A stretch of 64,000 bases of DNA from an uncultured bacterium (GCA_937889595.1 CALAOR010000010.1:24171-88170); one strand, 5' to 3'; positions 1-7,972 are shown, numbered from the stretch's first letter. Made by a program: numbers and translations. Notes: generated from the letters alone by a model not told the origin.

Positions 1-367
1 TTTCCTTTAATGTGTTTAATTGGTCATTGGACAGGGCTTTGGCCGGGTATATGTAGAGCGCGGTCGCGTCTTTGTCTTCGGCGATCTTTTCCAGAACGGG
101 GATGTTAAATCCAAGCGTCTTGCCTGACGCGGTGGGCGTGGTTATTATAACATTTTGACCCGCCCGGGCCAATGCTATTGCTTCCGCCTGGTGCGTATAC
201 AAGTGTTCAATGCCGCAAAGGCTGAGGTATTTGCCTATGTCCGGGTTTAAAGGCGGGTCCGGGGCATAATCCGGCTCTATGGAAGGAATGCCTATTACCC
301 CGGTTATTTGTTTGTTATAGAATCTTTGTTCCTGTATTTCCTTTATGAGTTCTTTTATACTATCCAT
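1..367 (-). CDS. mrfA: MrfA/YprA-like DEAD/DEAH-box helicase, N-terminal part (runs off window)
   Basis: Translation of the minus strand from ATG at 367 gives about 122 residues open to the window edge. It contains a Q-motif-like stretch (YTHQAEAIALA), a Walker A motif (TTPTASGKT) and motif Ia (YIYPAKALSNDQ). This is the signature of the YprA/MrfA branch of superfamily 2 helicases, which have a C-terminal DUF1998 that cannot be seen here. In Bacillus subtilis MrfA acts with the exonuclease MrfB in mitomycin C damage repair. The ATG lies inside the end of the upstream exonuclease gene (13-nt overlap), so the two are probably translationally coupled. The family is fairly sure; the specific repair role is inferred from the MrfB-like neighbour. 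Confidence 0.8.
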   Translation of the reverse strand, partial: MDSIKELIKEIQEQRFYNKQITGVIGIPSIEPDYAPDPPLNPDIGKYLSLCGIEHLYTHQAEAIALARAGQNVIITTPTASGKTLGFNIPVLEKIAEDKDATALYIYPAKALSNDQLNTLKE

Positions 368-1317
368 CTTTCGGTTAAACGCTCCATCAGCATGACAAGC
401 GCGTAAATATCCTCGCGGTTGTGGTAGATTATAGGCTCTATATACTTGGGATCCAAAGTGCGCACGTAATTTTCAAAGTAAACCTGTATCTCCGACCCGT
501 CTATATCGCCCTCGCGTTCCTTGCCTAAAACCTGCGCTTCCATGGCCTTTAATCTGTAGGAATCAAACTCGCGTTTGTAACAGCACCTGGAAAAGTGAAG
601 GAGGTCAAAGTTATGGAGCTCCAGGATGTCGTTGGCATAGCCGGTGTTGCCATGGTAGGAAATCCTGCCGTCAATAAAGGGGATATCAAAGCTACGTCCG
701 TTATAGGTGACAAAGGCTTTTTTGCCGGGCAGGAGTTTGCCGAATTCTTCGAGTACCTCGTACTCGGCGGCGTCGGTTAAGCATGTGAATTGTTTTACCG
801 TGAATTTGCTTCCTTCAAAATATCCCGCGCCTATTTCAATGATAGAGGTCTCAAAAAAAAGGGATTTGGTCTCTATGTCGACAAATAAAAGTTCTTCGGG
901 CCTGAAAAAAGACAAAAGCAGGTAATAAAGCCTGTGTGAAGGGGAGAAACGCGATGAAAGGACTTCCTTTACAGCGTGTATGTCCTTATCCAGCGCCGAC
1001 AGTATGAACCCGGCTTCTTCCCTGAACCTGTCATGCCGTACCGCGTCTTTCAGGTCTTTGATCCCGCAGGCGAGTATTTTTTCAGCTTTTTTATCGCGGA
1101 TACCGTATAGAAGCTCCAGGGTTTTATTATAAGCGTTGTTAAATATGTCCCGTTCTGGAAGGCCGAAACCCTTAAATTCCCTTGAGTTTGTGGTTATAAG
1201 GAACTTCACGTTATTCCTGGATATGACCTCTCCGGGCAGTTCGCGGGACTGTTTTTTTTCCTTCTGTTTGTCGGAGAAATCCTTGAATTTATTTAAAAAT
1301 TTGTGGTCGATTTCCAT
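355..1317 (-). CDS. mrfB: MrfB/YprB-like RNase H-fold 3'-5' exonuclease
   Basis: This 320-residue protein carries a YprB-type RNase H-like exonuclease domain in its C-terminal half. The DEDDh residues are visible: D147 and E149 in FVDIET, D211 in YNGRSFD, H299 and D303 in YHNRED. The N-terminal 130 residues are charged and unrecognised. B. subtilis MrfB is longer (about 410 residues, with a C-terminal TPR part that is missing here). The gene comes first and the MrfA-like helicase second, the reverse of the Bacillus order, with a 13-nt overlap. A DNA repair exonuclease working with the helicase is the most likely role. The domain call is strong; the damage specificity is inference. Confidence 0.85.
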   Translation of the reverse strand: MEIDHKFLNKFKDFSDKQKEKKQSRELPGEVISRNNVKFLITTNSREFKGFGLPERDIFNNAYNKTLELLYGIRDKKAEKILACGIKDLKDAVRHDRFREEAGFILSALDKDIHAVKEVLSSRFSPSHRLYYLLLSFFRPEELLFVDIETKSLFFETSIIEIGAGYFEGSKFTVKQFTCLTDAAEYEVLEEFGKLLPGKKAFVTYNGRSFDIPFIDGRISYHGNTGYANDILELHNFDLLHFSRCCYKREFDSYRLKAMEAQVLGKEREGDIDGSEIQVYFENYVRTLDPKYIEPIIYHNREDIYALVMLMERLTERWIV

Positions 1318-1323
1318 AGTGTG

Positions 1324-1352
1324 AGAATAGCATAATTAAAGGCGAAAAACAA
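1324..1352 (-). promoter_or_regulatory. Putative sigma70-type promoter of mrfB-mrfA, likely leaderless
   Basis: On the minus strand TTGTTT (1352-1347) and TATTCT (1329-1324) are separated by exactly 17 bp. The expected start of transcription, about 7 nt after the -10 box, falls on or next to the A of the mrfB ATG at 1317. No Shine-Dalgarno sequence precedes that ATG, which fits a leaderless transcript. Confidence 0.5.
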
Positions 1353-1369
1353 ATCATTTGGTCATAAAA

Positions 1370-1399
1370 TTGTTGTTGCATTAAAACTCTAATTATGAT
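1370..1399 (+). promoter_or_regulatory. Possible promoter of the rpsF-dnaB operon
   Basis: TTGTTG (1370-1375) and TATGAT (1394-1399) are separated by 18 bp, about 95 nt before rpsF. The region is AT-rich, so a chance match is possible. Confidence 0.4.
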
Positions 1400-1429
1400 A
1401 TTTTATTTCCTCACTGCTTATTTTGCAGG

Positions 1430-1449
1430 TAGGGACTTTGCTGTCCCTA
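1430..1449 (+). repeat. Small GTAG-headed hairpin in the rpsF leader
   Basis: TAGGGAC (1430-1436) pairs with GTCCCTA (1443-1449) across a 6-nt loop, and the stem is preceded by G, giving a GTAG start. The layout resembles the REP-type hairpins elsewhere in this window, but it lies in the 5' leader of rpsF, where a ribosomal-protein regulatory structure is also possible. No known S6:S18 leader consensus was recognised. Confidence 0.4.
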
Positions 1450-1493
1450 TGGTTGTTTAAAAAAGGCTAAGAATTGAAAGGAGATTCAGACTT

Positions 1494-1955
1494 ATGGTAA
1501 AAATGTATGAAGCTATTATTTTCCTGAAACCCACTTTATCCGAGGCTGAAATTGCGGCAATTACCGCGAAGATAAAGACCTATATTTCAGAGGGTAAGGG
1601 CGAAATTCTTGAAGAAAAAAAGGCGGAAAAGAAACGCCTCCCTTTTATTGTAAAAAAGACAAGGGATGCTTTTCACTGCTATTTCAAATTCTCGGCGGAT
1701 TCGACCGTAATTAACACTATCAAGGACAGGATCAGGCTTATTGAGGGCATAAACAGGCTGACCGTGGCCAACGCGTCCTCGACCGTTAAGTTCCCGGAAA
1801 AGGCAAGAAAGAAAAAAGAAGCGCCCGCATCCGCGGCCGCCGCACCTTCCGCACCCGCTGCTGCACCCGCGGTTGCACCAGTTGTTGCACCCGCTGCTCC
1901 TGCAGCGCCGGCAGCACCCGCGCCTGAAGCCGCTCCAAAAGAAACACGGGCTTAA
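1494..1955 (+). CDS. rpsF: 30S ribosomal protein S6 with Ala/Pro-rich tail
   Basis: Residues 1-100 match ribosomal protein S6, including the early YEAIIFLKP strand, and form the partner of S18 on the small-subunit platform. The start ATG has an AAAGGAG Shine-Dalgarno 9 nt upstream; a second in-frame ATG lies three codons later. After about residue 103 the protein becomes a Lys-rich patch and then a tail of roughly 45 residues made almost only of Ala and Pro, giving 153 residues against about 95-135 usual for the family. It is the first gene of the conserved rpsF-ssb-rpsR-DUF2232-rplI-dnaB cluster. Confidence 0.97.
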   Translation: MVKMYEAIIFLKPTLSEAEIAAITAKIKTYISEGKGEILEEKKAEKKRLPFIVKKTRDAFHCYFKFSADSTVINTIKDRIRLIEGINRLTVANASSTVKFPEKARKKKEAPASAAAAPSAPAAAPAVAPVVAPAAPAAPAAPAPEAAPKETRA

Positions 1956-1984
1956 GTAAATACATATAGGGGCAAAGACCAGTC

Positions 1985-2395
1985 ATGGCAAATTTAAACA
2001 GGGTACTGCTGATGGGCAACCTGACAAGGGACTTAGAGATAAAATACGGAAAAAACGGACAGCCTGTCACCAATTTAAGGCTGGCTGTGAACAGAACATA
2101 CATGACGCAGTCCGGTGAAAAGAAAGAGGAAGTCTGTTATGTGACGGTTGTTGTATGGGGCAAGCAGGCTGAGTCCTGCCATACCTACCTGAAAAAAGGT
2201 TCGGCAATATTTGTTGAAGGAAGGCTCCAGTACAGGCAGTGGGAAGCTGAAGGCGGAGAAAAGAAGAATGTCCTTGAGGTTGTAGCCGAGAGGGTGCAAT
2301 TTCTTGATAAAAAGAAAAAAGAAGGCGAAGCGGCGCAGGAACATACGGATGAGTCCCCTGAAACGCCGCCGCCGGCTGATGAACAGCCATTTTGA
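1985..2395 (+). CDS. ssb: Single-stranded DNA-binding protein
   Basis: A 136-residue SSB with an N-terminal OB fold (residues 1-105, starting NRVLLMGNLTRD and containing VVWGKQAE) and a short acidic tail ending DEQPF, the variant of the DDDIPF tip that recruits partner proteins. It protects single-stranded DNA in replication and repair. It sits 29 nt after rpsF and 14 nt before rpsR, the usual bacterial position between S6 and S18. Length and tail are ordinary for the family. Confidence 0.97.
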   Translation: MANLNRVLLMGNLTRDLEIKYGKNGQPVTNLRLAVNRTYMTQSGEKKEEVCYVTVVVWGKQAESCHTYLKKGSAIFVEGRLQYRQWEAEGGEKKNVLEVVAERVQFLDKKKKEGEAAQEHTDESPETPPPADEQPF

Positions 2396-2409
2396 GGAGG
2401 ATATAATTA

Positions 2410-2715
2410 ATGGAAAAACGTAGCGGAAGCAGCAGCCATGGAAGCCATGGCGGGCAGAGGAGTTCAGGCGGAGGCGAAGGCAGGTCCAAAGGCTTTGGCT
2501 TCAAGAGAATAAAGAAAAAAAGATGCAAAATGTGCGTTAATAGGATCAAGACCCTTGATTTTAAGGATGAGGATTATCTGAAGAATTTCCTCACGGAAAG
2601 AAGCAAGATGATCCCGAGAAGAGTAACCGGAAACTGCGCGAAACACCAGCGGATGGTCACAAGGACCATTAGAAAAGCAAGGGAAGCGGCAATACTGCCT
2701 TTTTCCACGGAATAG
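2410..2715 (+). CDS. rpsR: 30S ribosomal protein S18 with Ser/Gly-rich N-terminus
   Basis: The core from about residue 30 matches S18, with CKMCVNRIKTLDFKD, the ITGxC-like VTGNCAKHQR segment and an ending AREAAILPF. A GAGGAGG Shine-Dalgarno lies 10 nt before the ATG. The first 30 residues are rich in Ser, Gly and His and are not part of the usual 75-85-residue protein. S18 binds 16S rRNA as a heterodimer with S6, whose gene is two places upstream. The cysteine pair CxxC and a third Cys suggest a zinc-binding (C+) form. Confidence 0.97.
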   Translation: MEKRSGSSSHGSHGGQRSSGGGEGRSKGFGFKRIKKKRCKMCVNRIKTLDFKDEDYLKNFLTERSKMIPRRVTGNCAKHQRMVTRTIRKAREAAILPFSTE

Positions 2716-2752
2716 TATTATTTTTTTAAATAAATAAATAAGAAGGCGAAAT

Positions 2753-3517
2753 ATGCCGGAACCCATAGTTTCTTTTATCCTGACTTTTGCAGTTCTCCTG
2801 GCTTTTTTCGGGGTGCTGGATTTCATCATAATGCTCCTGATCAGGAGAAACGTAAAGTGGCCCTTAATAATAACCGCGGGTGTCATCTACTTCGCGGTTA
2901 TTTTTTTTGGTTTTTTCCTGATGGTCAGGCAGACAGCGGGCCAGGATGTGACACAGTACATAACGGCCGAACTTAACAGCAGCCTCGATATAATAGCCGC
3001 CCAGCAGAAGAAACTGGGGGCATCAGCGCAGGAAATCCAGGATCTAAGGATTAACTACGACCTTTTTGTCATCAAAACCTTTCCCGCATGGGCATTCATA
3101 AGCGTGCTGTTCATGGTATTCCTTAATTATCTGGTTGTCAGGCTTTTTGTGTTCCGCAAGTACGGGATAAAAAGCGAAATGAAATCATTTGAACTCTGGT
3201 ACCTGGATGAAAGCGTCATCTGGGTGCTTATAATCGGCATCTCCGTCATACTGTTAAAAAAATACCTGCCCGGGGAGTGGATGTATTACGCGGGGCTTAA
3301 TGTTGCTTTTGTGCTTGCCAACATTTATTTTTTTGCGGGAATGGGAATACTTTCCTTTATGCTGAAAAAACATAAGGTCCCGGCCCTGCTCCAGTTCCTG
3401 GCGTATATGGGCGTTATTTTTTTCATGTACCTTACCCTGGCAATAGTGTTCGTGGGGGTATTTGACACCTGGTTTAACTTCAGGAAAATTGAAAAGGGAG
3501 GCAACATATGGAGGTAA
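2753..3517 (+). CDS. DUF2232 multi-pass membrane protein
   Basis: A 254-residue protein with about seven hydrophobic segments: two near residues 5-30, one at 38-60, one near 115-135 and three between 155 and 245. A soluble stretch (residues 65-105) lies between segments three and four. Sequence and position between rpsR and rplI match the DUF2232 (YybS-like) family, whose biochemical role is unknown. Its last 10 nt overlap the start of rplI, and the rplI Shine-Dalgarno GGGAGG lies inside this gene. The assignment rests on topology plus synteny. Confidence 0.75.
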   Translation: MPEPIVSFILTFAVLLAFFGVLDFIIMLLIRRNVKWPLIITAGVIYFAVIFFGFFLMVRQTAGQDVTQYITAELNSSLDIIAAQQKKLGASAQEIQDLRINYDLFVIKTFPAWAFISVLFMVFLNYLVVRLFVFRKYGIKSEMKSFELWYLDESVIWVLIIGISVILLKKYLPGEWMYYAGLNVAFVLANIYFFAGMGILSFMLKKHKVPALLQFLAYMGVIFFMYLTLAIVFVGVFDTWFNFRKIEKGGNIWR

Positions 3518-3954
3518 TGCTTAAAACCGACGTGAAAGGCATAGGAAGGGCGGGGCAGGTGATAAATGTATCGGAAGGATACGCGAGAAATTTCCTATTC
3601 CCCTCAAACAAAGCCGTCATAGCGACGCCCGGCGTTATAAAAGAATTACAGGCGAAACTCGCGCGCAATAAGGAAAAGGTCAGCGATGAAGAGGCTCATT
3701 TAAGGGACTTATCCGGCAGGCTTGCCGGGGTAGAGATAACCATAAAGAAAAAAGCGCATGACGACGGGAAACTCTTCGGGTCGGTCACGGAAGCTGAAAT
3801 GGCGGACGAGTTGTCAAGGCAGGGGTATAAAGTGGACAAACATGACGTAGTTTTGGAAGGCCACATAAAGGAACTTGGCATGAAAATGGTAAACCTTAAA
3901 TTCAAGTACGATATCCCCGCAAAAATAAAATTATGGGTGGTTAAGGAAAAATAA
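3508..3954 (+). CDS. rplI: 50S ribosomal protein L9
   Basis: 148 residues, the normal length of bacterial L9, starting MEVMLKTDVKGIGRAGQ and followed by VSEGYARNFLFPSNKA, the conserved 23S rRNA-binding N-domain. A long central helix and a C-terminal domain (LFGSVTEAEMADEL) follow. L9 contributes to reading-frame maintenance. The stop codon overlaps the dnaB start as TAATG, so the replicative helicase is co-translated with this ribosomal protein. Confidence 0.98.
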   Translation: MEVMLKTDVKGIGRAGQVINVSEGYARNFLFPSNKAVIATPGVIKELQAKLARNKEKVSDEEAHLRDLSGRLAGVEITIKKKAHDDGKLFGSVTEAEMADELSRQGYKVDKHDVVLEGHIKELGMKMVNLKFKYDIPAKIKLWVVKEK

Positions 3955-5414
3955 TGGCGGCGAAAAGAGCCTTCACAAACAAGCTGGAAGCGTACAAGAC
4001 CGAACCCAAAGGCAAGGTCCCGCCGAACAACATGGAAGCGGAGCAGTGCCTGCTTGGCAGCGTATTGTTAAAGCACGAGGTTTTTGACTCTGTCGCGGCC
4101 ATAGTCAACCCGCCGGATTTTTACGAACCCAGGCATATAATCATATTTGAGACCATGAAAGAACTTTACTCGCAAAGCAGGTCCATAGATTCGCTGACGG
4201 TTGCGGAGAGCCTGGCTACCAAGGGTCAGCTCGAACAGGTCGGAGGCGTCTCTTATGTTTCCTCGCTGGCCGACTCGGTGCCCACTTACGCCCATGCAAC
4301 GGAATACGCGGAAATAGTCCGCAATAAAGCCATGCTGCGCAACATGATAGACATGTCAACGGCCATTGTCGAGGCCGCGTACAGGGAAGAGATGACCACA
4401 ACTGACATCATACAAAGCGCGGACGAAATGCTTTTCAGGGTTTCAAAGCGCACCCAGACGGAATCCGTCGAGGAGGTGCGCGAAAAGGTGTCGGGTGTTT
4501 TTGAAAGCATAATAGAAAGGTCAAAGAACCCCGACGCTATAGACGGGCTCCAGACAGGTTTCAGGAAGATAGACGAATGCACGACCGGTTTGAAAAACGG
4601 ACAGCTTGTCATCATAGCGGCAAGGCCGGGCATCGGGAAAACATCCCTCGCCATCAATATCGCCTACAGCCTGGCTGTAAAGCACCAGAAGAACATACTT
4701 ATATTCTCCTTCGAAATGAGCTCGGACGACCTGATACGCAGGATGCTCGCTGTCGGCTCCAGGGTGCACCTGCAAAATATCAGGATGGGACGTATTGACT
4801 CAAAAGACAAGGCACAGCTCATGCACGCGGCCGGCGCCCTCTCAGAGACAAACATATTCATTGATACGGCTGACAATAATGTTTATGAAATGCGCGCGAA
4901 AACAAGGGCAAAGAAGAGCGAGCTGGAAAAACAGGGCAAAACGCTTGACCTTGTAGTCATAGACTATATGCAGCTCGTAAAACCAAATGACAGCGTGCCG
5001 CGCGAGCAGCAGATATCGCAGATATCCAGGGGCTTTAAGACCATGGCCATGGAGCTTAAGATGCCTGTCATCGCGCTCTCGCAGCTGAACCGCGAAGTTG
5101 AAAAAAGGGAAAAATCCGCGGACAAAACCTCCCCGCCTAGGCTGTCGGATTTAAGGGAGTCGGGCGCCATAGAACAGGACGCCGACCTTGTGATATTTAT
5201 CCACAGGGACGGCAAGGACGCGTCGACCACCACCGAGACTTACGAATCGGGGGAAAGCGTAAACAGGCAGGTGATGAAATGCAAGCTGATAATAGCCAAA
5301 AATAGGAACGGCCCTGTCTCTGAACAGGGCGTGTGGTTCATTCCCGAACTTACTTTATTCCAGGAAATGTCATCACAGGATTCAGACGAGGCCGGCTATG
5401 GCAGCGCGATCTAA
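3954..5414 (+). CDS. dnaB: Replicative DNA helicase DnaB
   Basis: 486 residues with the N-terminal primase-interacting domain (PPNNMEAEQCLLGSVLL, about residues 23-40) and a RecA-like helicase domain. Walker A is ARPGIGKT (223-230), Walker B is VVIDYMQL, and the conserved ALSQLNREVEKR and DLRESGAIEQDAD motifs follow. DnaB is the hexameric helicase of the replication fork. No intein or insertion is seen. Its 3' end overlaps alr by 17 nt, an unusual coupling of replication to a cell-wall gene, though dnaB-alr adjacency is known in several bacteria. Confidence 0.98.
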   Translation: MAAKRAFTNKLEAYKTEPKGKVPPNNMEAEQCLLGSVLLKHEVFDSVAAIVNPPDFYEPRHIIIFETMKELYSQSRSIDSLTVAESLATKGQLEQVGGVSYVSSLADSVPTYAHATEYAEIVRNKAMLRNMIDMSTAIVEAAYREEMTTTDIIQSADEMLFRVSKRTQTESVEEVREKVSGVFESIIERSKNPDAIDGLQTGFRKIDECTTGLKNGQLVIIAARPGIGKTSLAINIAYSLAVKHQKNILIFSFEMSSDDLIRRMLAVGSRVHLQNIRMGRIDSKDKAQLMHAAGALSETNIFIDTADNNVYEMRAKTRAKKSELEKQGKTLDLVVIDYMQLVKPNDSVPREQQISQISRGFKTMAMELKMPVIALSQLNREVEKREKSADKTSPPRLSDLRESGAIEQDADLVIFIHRDGKDASTTTETYESGESVNRQVMKCKLIIAKNRNGPVSEQGVWFIPELTLFQEMSSQDSDEAGYGSAI

Positions 5415-6519
5415 AACATCAGGGCTTATGGTCAGGGCGGAGATTGACATGGCCGCGCTGCGCCATAATTTCCTGCAGATAAGGAAAAAAGCCGGCGGCA
5501 GCGAGATAATCCCGGTGATAAAGGCAAATGCATACGGCCATGGCGCCGTGGAATTCTGCAAATTTCTTTCATCAGAACTTGAAGTTAATAATTTCGGCGT
5601 AGCGCGCGTTGCCGAAGGCGCGCACATAAGGCTCTCGGGGATTAACGGCGTATCCCTCATAGTGCTGGGCGGATTTTTCAAGGGTGAAACAGCGGACATC
5701 ATAAAATATTCGCTTGAACCCTCGGTGTTCTCAAAAGACGAGCTTAAATATTTGAATGCGCAGGCGCAGGCGGCGGGAAAGATCATCCCTGTGCACCTGA
5801 AAATAAATACGGGCATGAACCGCCTGGGGATCAAGCCGGAAGAATCGCGGGACTTCATAAAATACATAGGTTCATTAAAAAACATAACATTAAGGTCCGT
5901 TTATACGCATTTTGCGAACGCCGACATGGACAGGGAAACATTTACCCGCTCTCAGACTAAAAATTTGGCGGCTGTAAAAGCACACGCGCCTGCCGGCATA
6001 TTTTTCCATGCGGCGAACTCTGCGGCTGTCGCGAAGTATTCCTTTGTTTCCTTTGACGCGGTAAGGCCGGGCATAGCTCTTTACGGCTCGTTTGCGGACA
6101 AAAAAATGAAAAAACTCCTCAACTTAAAACCTGTCATGACCTTAAAGAGCAGGGTCATCAATACGTTAACGCTTGAACGCGGCGAAGGCGTGAGTTACGC
6201 GGGTCTGTACAGGTCGCCAAAAAAGGAAAATATAGCGGTTGTCAGCATAGGTTACGGCGACGGCTTCCGCAGGGAACTTTCAAATAAATGGTATGTCATG
6301 ATAAACGGCAAAAAAGCGCCGGTGATCGGCAGGGTTTGCATGGATTTGATAGCGGTAAAGCCCGCGGGCAAAGTAAGGATAGGCGATGAGGTACTGATAT
6401 TCGGCAAAGACAAAAAAGGGGAAATTCCCGTGGAAGACATGGCAAGCGCGGCGGGGACAATATCGTATGAGATATTTACGGGGATAACGGACAGGGTAAA
6501 ACGGGTGTATAAGTACTAA
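5398..6519 (+). CDS. alr: Alanine racemase
   Basis: 373 residues, PLP-dependent, interconverting L- and D-alanine for peptidoglycan. The PLP lysine is K42 in VIKANAYGHG. The second catalytic residue, the tyrosine of the partner subunit, is in the GVSYAGLY segment, and VSIGYGDGF and GRVCMDL are typical of the C-terminal beta domain. The start at 5398 lies inside the end of dnaB. A later ATG (MVRAEID) would give a protein beginning nearer the usual N-terminus, so the exact start is uncertain. Confidence 0.96.
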   Translation: MAARSKTSGLMVRAEIDMAALRHNFLQIRKKAGGSEIIPVIKANAYGHGAVEFCKFLSSELEVNNFGVARVAEGAHIRLSGINGVSLIVLGGFFKGETADIIKYSLEPSVFSKDELKYLNAQAQAAGKIIPVHLKINTGMNRLGIKPEESRDFIKYIGSLKNITLRSVYTHFANADMDRETFTRSQTKNLAAVKAHAPAGIFFHAANSAAVAKYSFVSFDAVRPGIALYGSFADKKMKKLLNLKPVMTLKSRVINTLTLERGEGVSYAGLYRSPKKENIAVVSIGYGDGFRRELSNKWYVMINGKKAPVIGRVCMDLIAVKPAGKVRIGDEVLIFGKDKKGEIPVEDMASAAGTISYEIFTGITDRVKRVYKY

Positions 6520-6541
6520 ATAGCGAGGAAGAACGGTCTAT

Positions 6542-6770
6542 GTAGGCGCAACCTTGACTTCGGCTGAGCTCAGTCGAAGCCTAGGTTGCGGATTTTGTTC
6601 TAACGCGGCTTAAATCAAATGATACTGTCGGAAAACCCCTAAAAACCATCGTTGTGGGTCGAATAATATTCGACCCCTACAAATATCTGCCTGTATTTGT
6701 AGGGGCAGCATATCATGCTGCCCGCCCTTGCAGGCTTTTCCTACTCAGCCGAAGTCAAGGTTGCGCCTAC
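6542..6770. mobile_element. Composite 229-bp element with 27-bp perfect inverted ends
   Basis: The 27 bases at 6542-6568 (beginning GTAGGCGCAACC) are the exact reverse complement of 6744-6770 (ending GGTTGCGCCTAC). The left end alone also folds: CGCAACCT pairs with AGGTTGCG a short distance on, and the arm contains the palindrome CTGAGCTCAG. Between the two ends lies copy 1 of the three-hairpin repeat family. No reading frame of note is inside. This is the shape of a MITE or nested REP composite, sitting between alr and the ruvC promoter. Confidence 0.6.
6622..6740 (-). repeat. Three-hairpin GTAG (REP-like) repeat, copy 1
   Basis: About 120 bp shared with 46172-46302 and 50337-50465, here in the opposite orientation to those two. 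It contains three self-complementary blocks: a GGTCGAATA/TATTCGACC stem, a CTACAAATA/TATTTGTAG stem with a GCAGGCAGA-type loop, and a GGGCAGCAT/ATGCTGCCC stem. The GTAG at the stem foot is the hallmark of REP sequences moved by RAYT (TnpA-REP) transposases. No RAYT gene is in the window. Confidence 0.75.
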
Positions 6771-6813
6771 ATAAACAAATTCCAAATTAAATTCCAGATC
6801 ATCAAAACTACCT

Positions 6814-6842
6814 TTGAATTCAACCAGACTAAATGTTATAAT
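6814..6842 (+). promoter_or_regulatory. Promoter of ruvC-ruvA-ruvB
   Basis: TTGAAT (6814-6819), a 17-bp spacer and a perfect TATAAT (6837-6842). Transcription should begin near 6849, leaving a leader of only about 33 nt that holds the GAGGTG Shine-Dalgarno (6869-6874) before the ruvC start. Confidence 0.7.
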
Positions 6843-6881
6843 ATCACCAATTTGAAACACTAAACTCCGAGGTGGCTGTTC

Positions 6882-7397
6882 CTGATCATACTTGGCATCG
6901 ACCCCGGCACCGCAAGATGCGGGCTGGGAATTATTGAAAAAAAAGGCAATAACTTAAAAACGGTTTCATACGGACTTATTGAAAGCGACAAGGACAGGCC
7001 GCATCCGGAACGGCTTGAAGTTATTTTTTTGGAAGTTACAAGGTCCATAAAAAGGCATAAGCCGGATATAGTGGCAGTGGAAAAACTTTTTTTCAGCAGG
7101 AACGTAAAGACCGCCATGTCTGTCGGCGAGGCGCGCGGGGTCATACTTTTGGCCGCCCAGCTCGCAGGAGTTGAAATACGCGAGTACTCGCCCATGGAAG
7201 TTAAACTGGCGCTCACAGGATACGGCATGGCCGATAAGAACCAGGTTTTGCAGATGACAAAGGCGATATTGGGGCTGAAAGAAACACCCAAACCCGACGA
7301 TGTGGCCGATGCGCTGGCGATTGCGGTTTGCTGTGCGAGCAGTTCTAAAATGCAGGGGATAAAGGATAAACATACCAAAGGAGTTATTAAACCATGA
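6882..7397 (+). CDS. ruvC: Holliday junction resolvase RuvC, probable CTG start
   Basis: RuvC is the endonuclease that cuts Holliday junctions after RuvAB branch migration. From a CTG at 6882 the frame reads IILGIDPGTARCGLGII, the conserved RuvC N-terminus with the first catalytic Asp, and gives 171 residues, the normal length. The second and later acidic residues are in IVAVEKLFF and PKPDDVADALAIA. In this frame TAA lies at 6861-6863, and no ATG, GTG or TTG occurs before a TTG at 7029, which would remove 49 residues including the catalytic Asp. A GAGGTG Shine-Dalgarno at good spacing supports the CTG. The stop overlaps ruvA (ATGA). Confidence 0.9.
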   Translation: MIILGIDPGTARCGLGIIEKKGNNLKTVSYGLIESDKDRPHPERLEVIFLEVTRSIKRHKPDIVAVEKLFFSRNVKTAMSVGEARGVILLAAQLAGVEIREYSPMEVKLALTGYGMADKNQVLQMTKAILGLKETPKPDDVADALAIAVCCASSSKMQGIKDKHTKGVIKP

Positions 7398-7972
7398 TTG
7401 ATTTCCTGGAAGGCACTATCGAGGAATTAACCGAAAAGTACCTCCTCCTCAACGTCAACGGTACCGGCTACGGTCTTACCATAACCGCGGCTGCGACCGA
7501 TCATCTGCGCAAACAATCGGGCATTGCCCGCGTTTACACCTACATGAGCGTATCCGAGAACGGCGTGGCATTATACGGGTTTTCAAGCAGGGAGGAAAAG
7601 GAAATATTCCTTGCTTTGATAAGCGTCGAGGGCATAGGGCCGAAAGCCGGTACGAACATATTATCAAATATAAATCCCGACGCTTTGAGAAAAGCAATTG
7701 CTTCGGGCGATGAGGCGGGCCTGACCCGTGTTCCAGGATTGGGGCCAAAAAAAGCGCAGCGCATGATAGTTGAACTAAAGGATAAGTTTAAAATATACGC
7801 GTCGGCCCAGGATGAGTTTACGCCCGATGAAGAGTATCTGCAGGCGCTTTTGGCGCTTGGCTTTAATTATCAAAAAGCAAGGGAAGCGCTCCGCCAGGCC
7901 ATGATATCGGCAAAGGATAATACTGGGAAAGAAGATATATTAAAGGAAGCGTTAAAAAGGCTGGGTAAATAA
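7394..7972 (+). CDS. ruvA: Holliday junction branch migration protein RuvA
   Basis: 192 residues: N-terminal OB fold ([20 protein letters not shown]), two helix-hairpin-helix motifs ([10 protein letters not shown] and [13 protein letters not shown], about residues 75-125) and a C-terminal domain III ([22 protein letters not shown]) that contacts RuvB. RuvA tetramers hold the four-way junction. Translation is coupled to ruvC by an ATGA overlap, and ruvB follows one base after the stop. Confidence 0.97.
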   Translation: MIDFLEGTIEELTEKYLLLNVNGTGYGLTITAAATDHLRKQSGIARVYTYMSVSENGVALYGFSSREEKEIFLALISVEGIGPKAGTNILSNINPDALRKAIASGDEAGLTRVPGLGPKKAQRMIVELKDKFKIYASAQDEFTPDEEYLQALLALGFNYQKAREALRQAMISAKDNTGKEDILKEALKRLGK

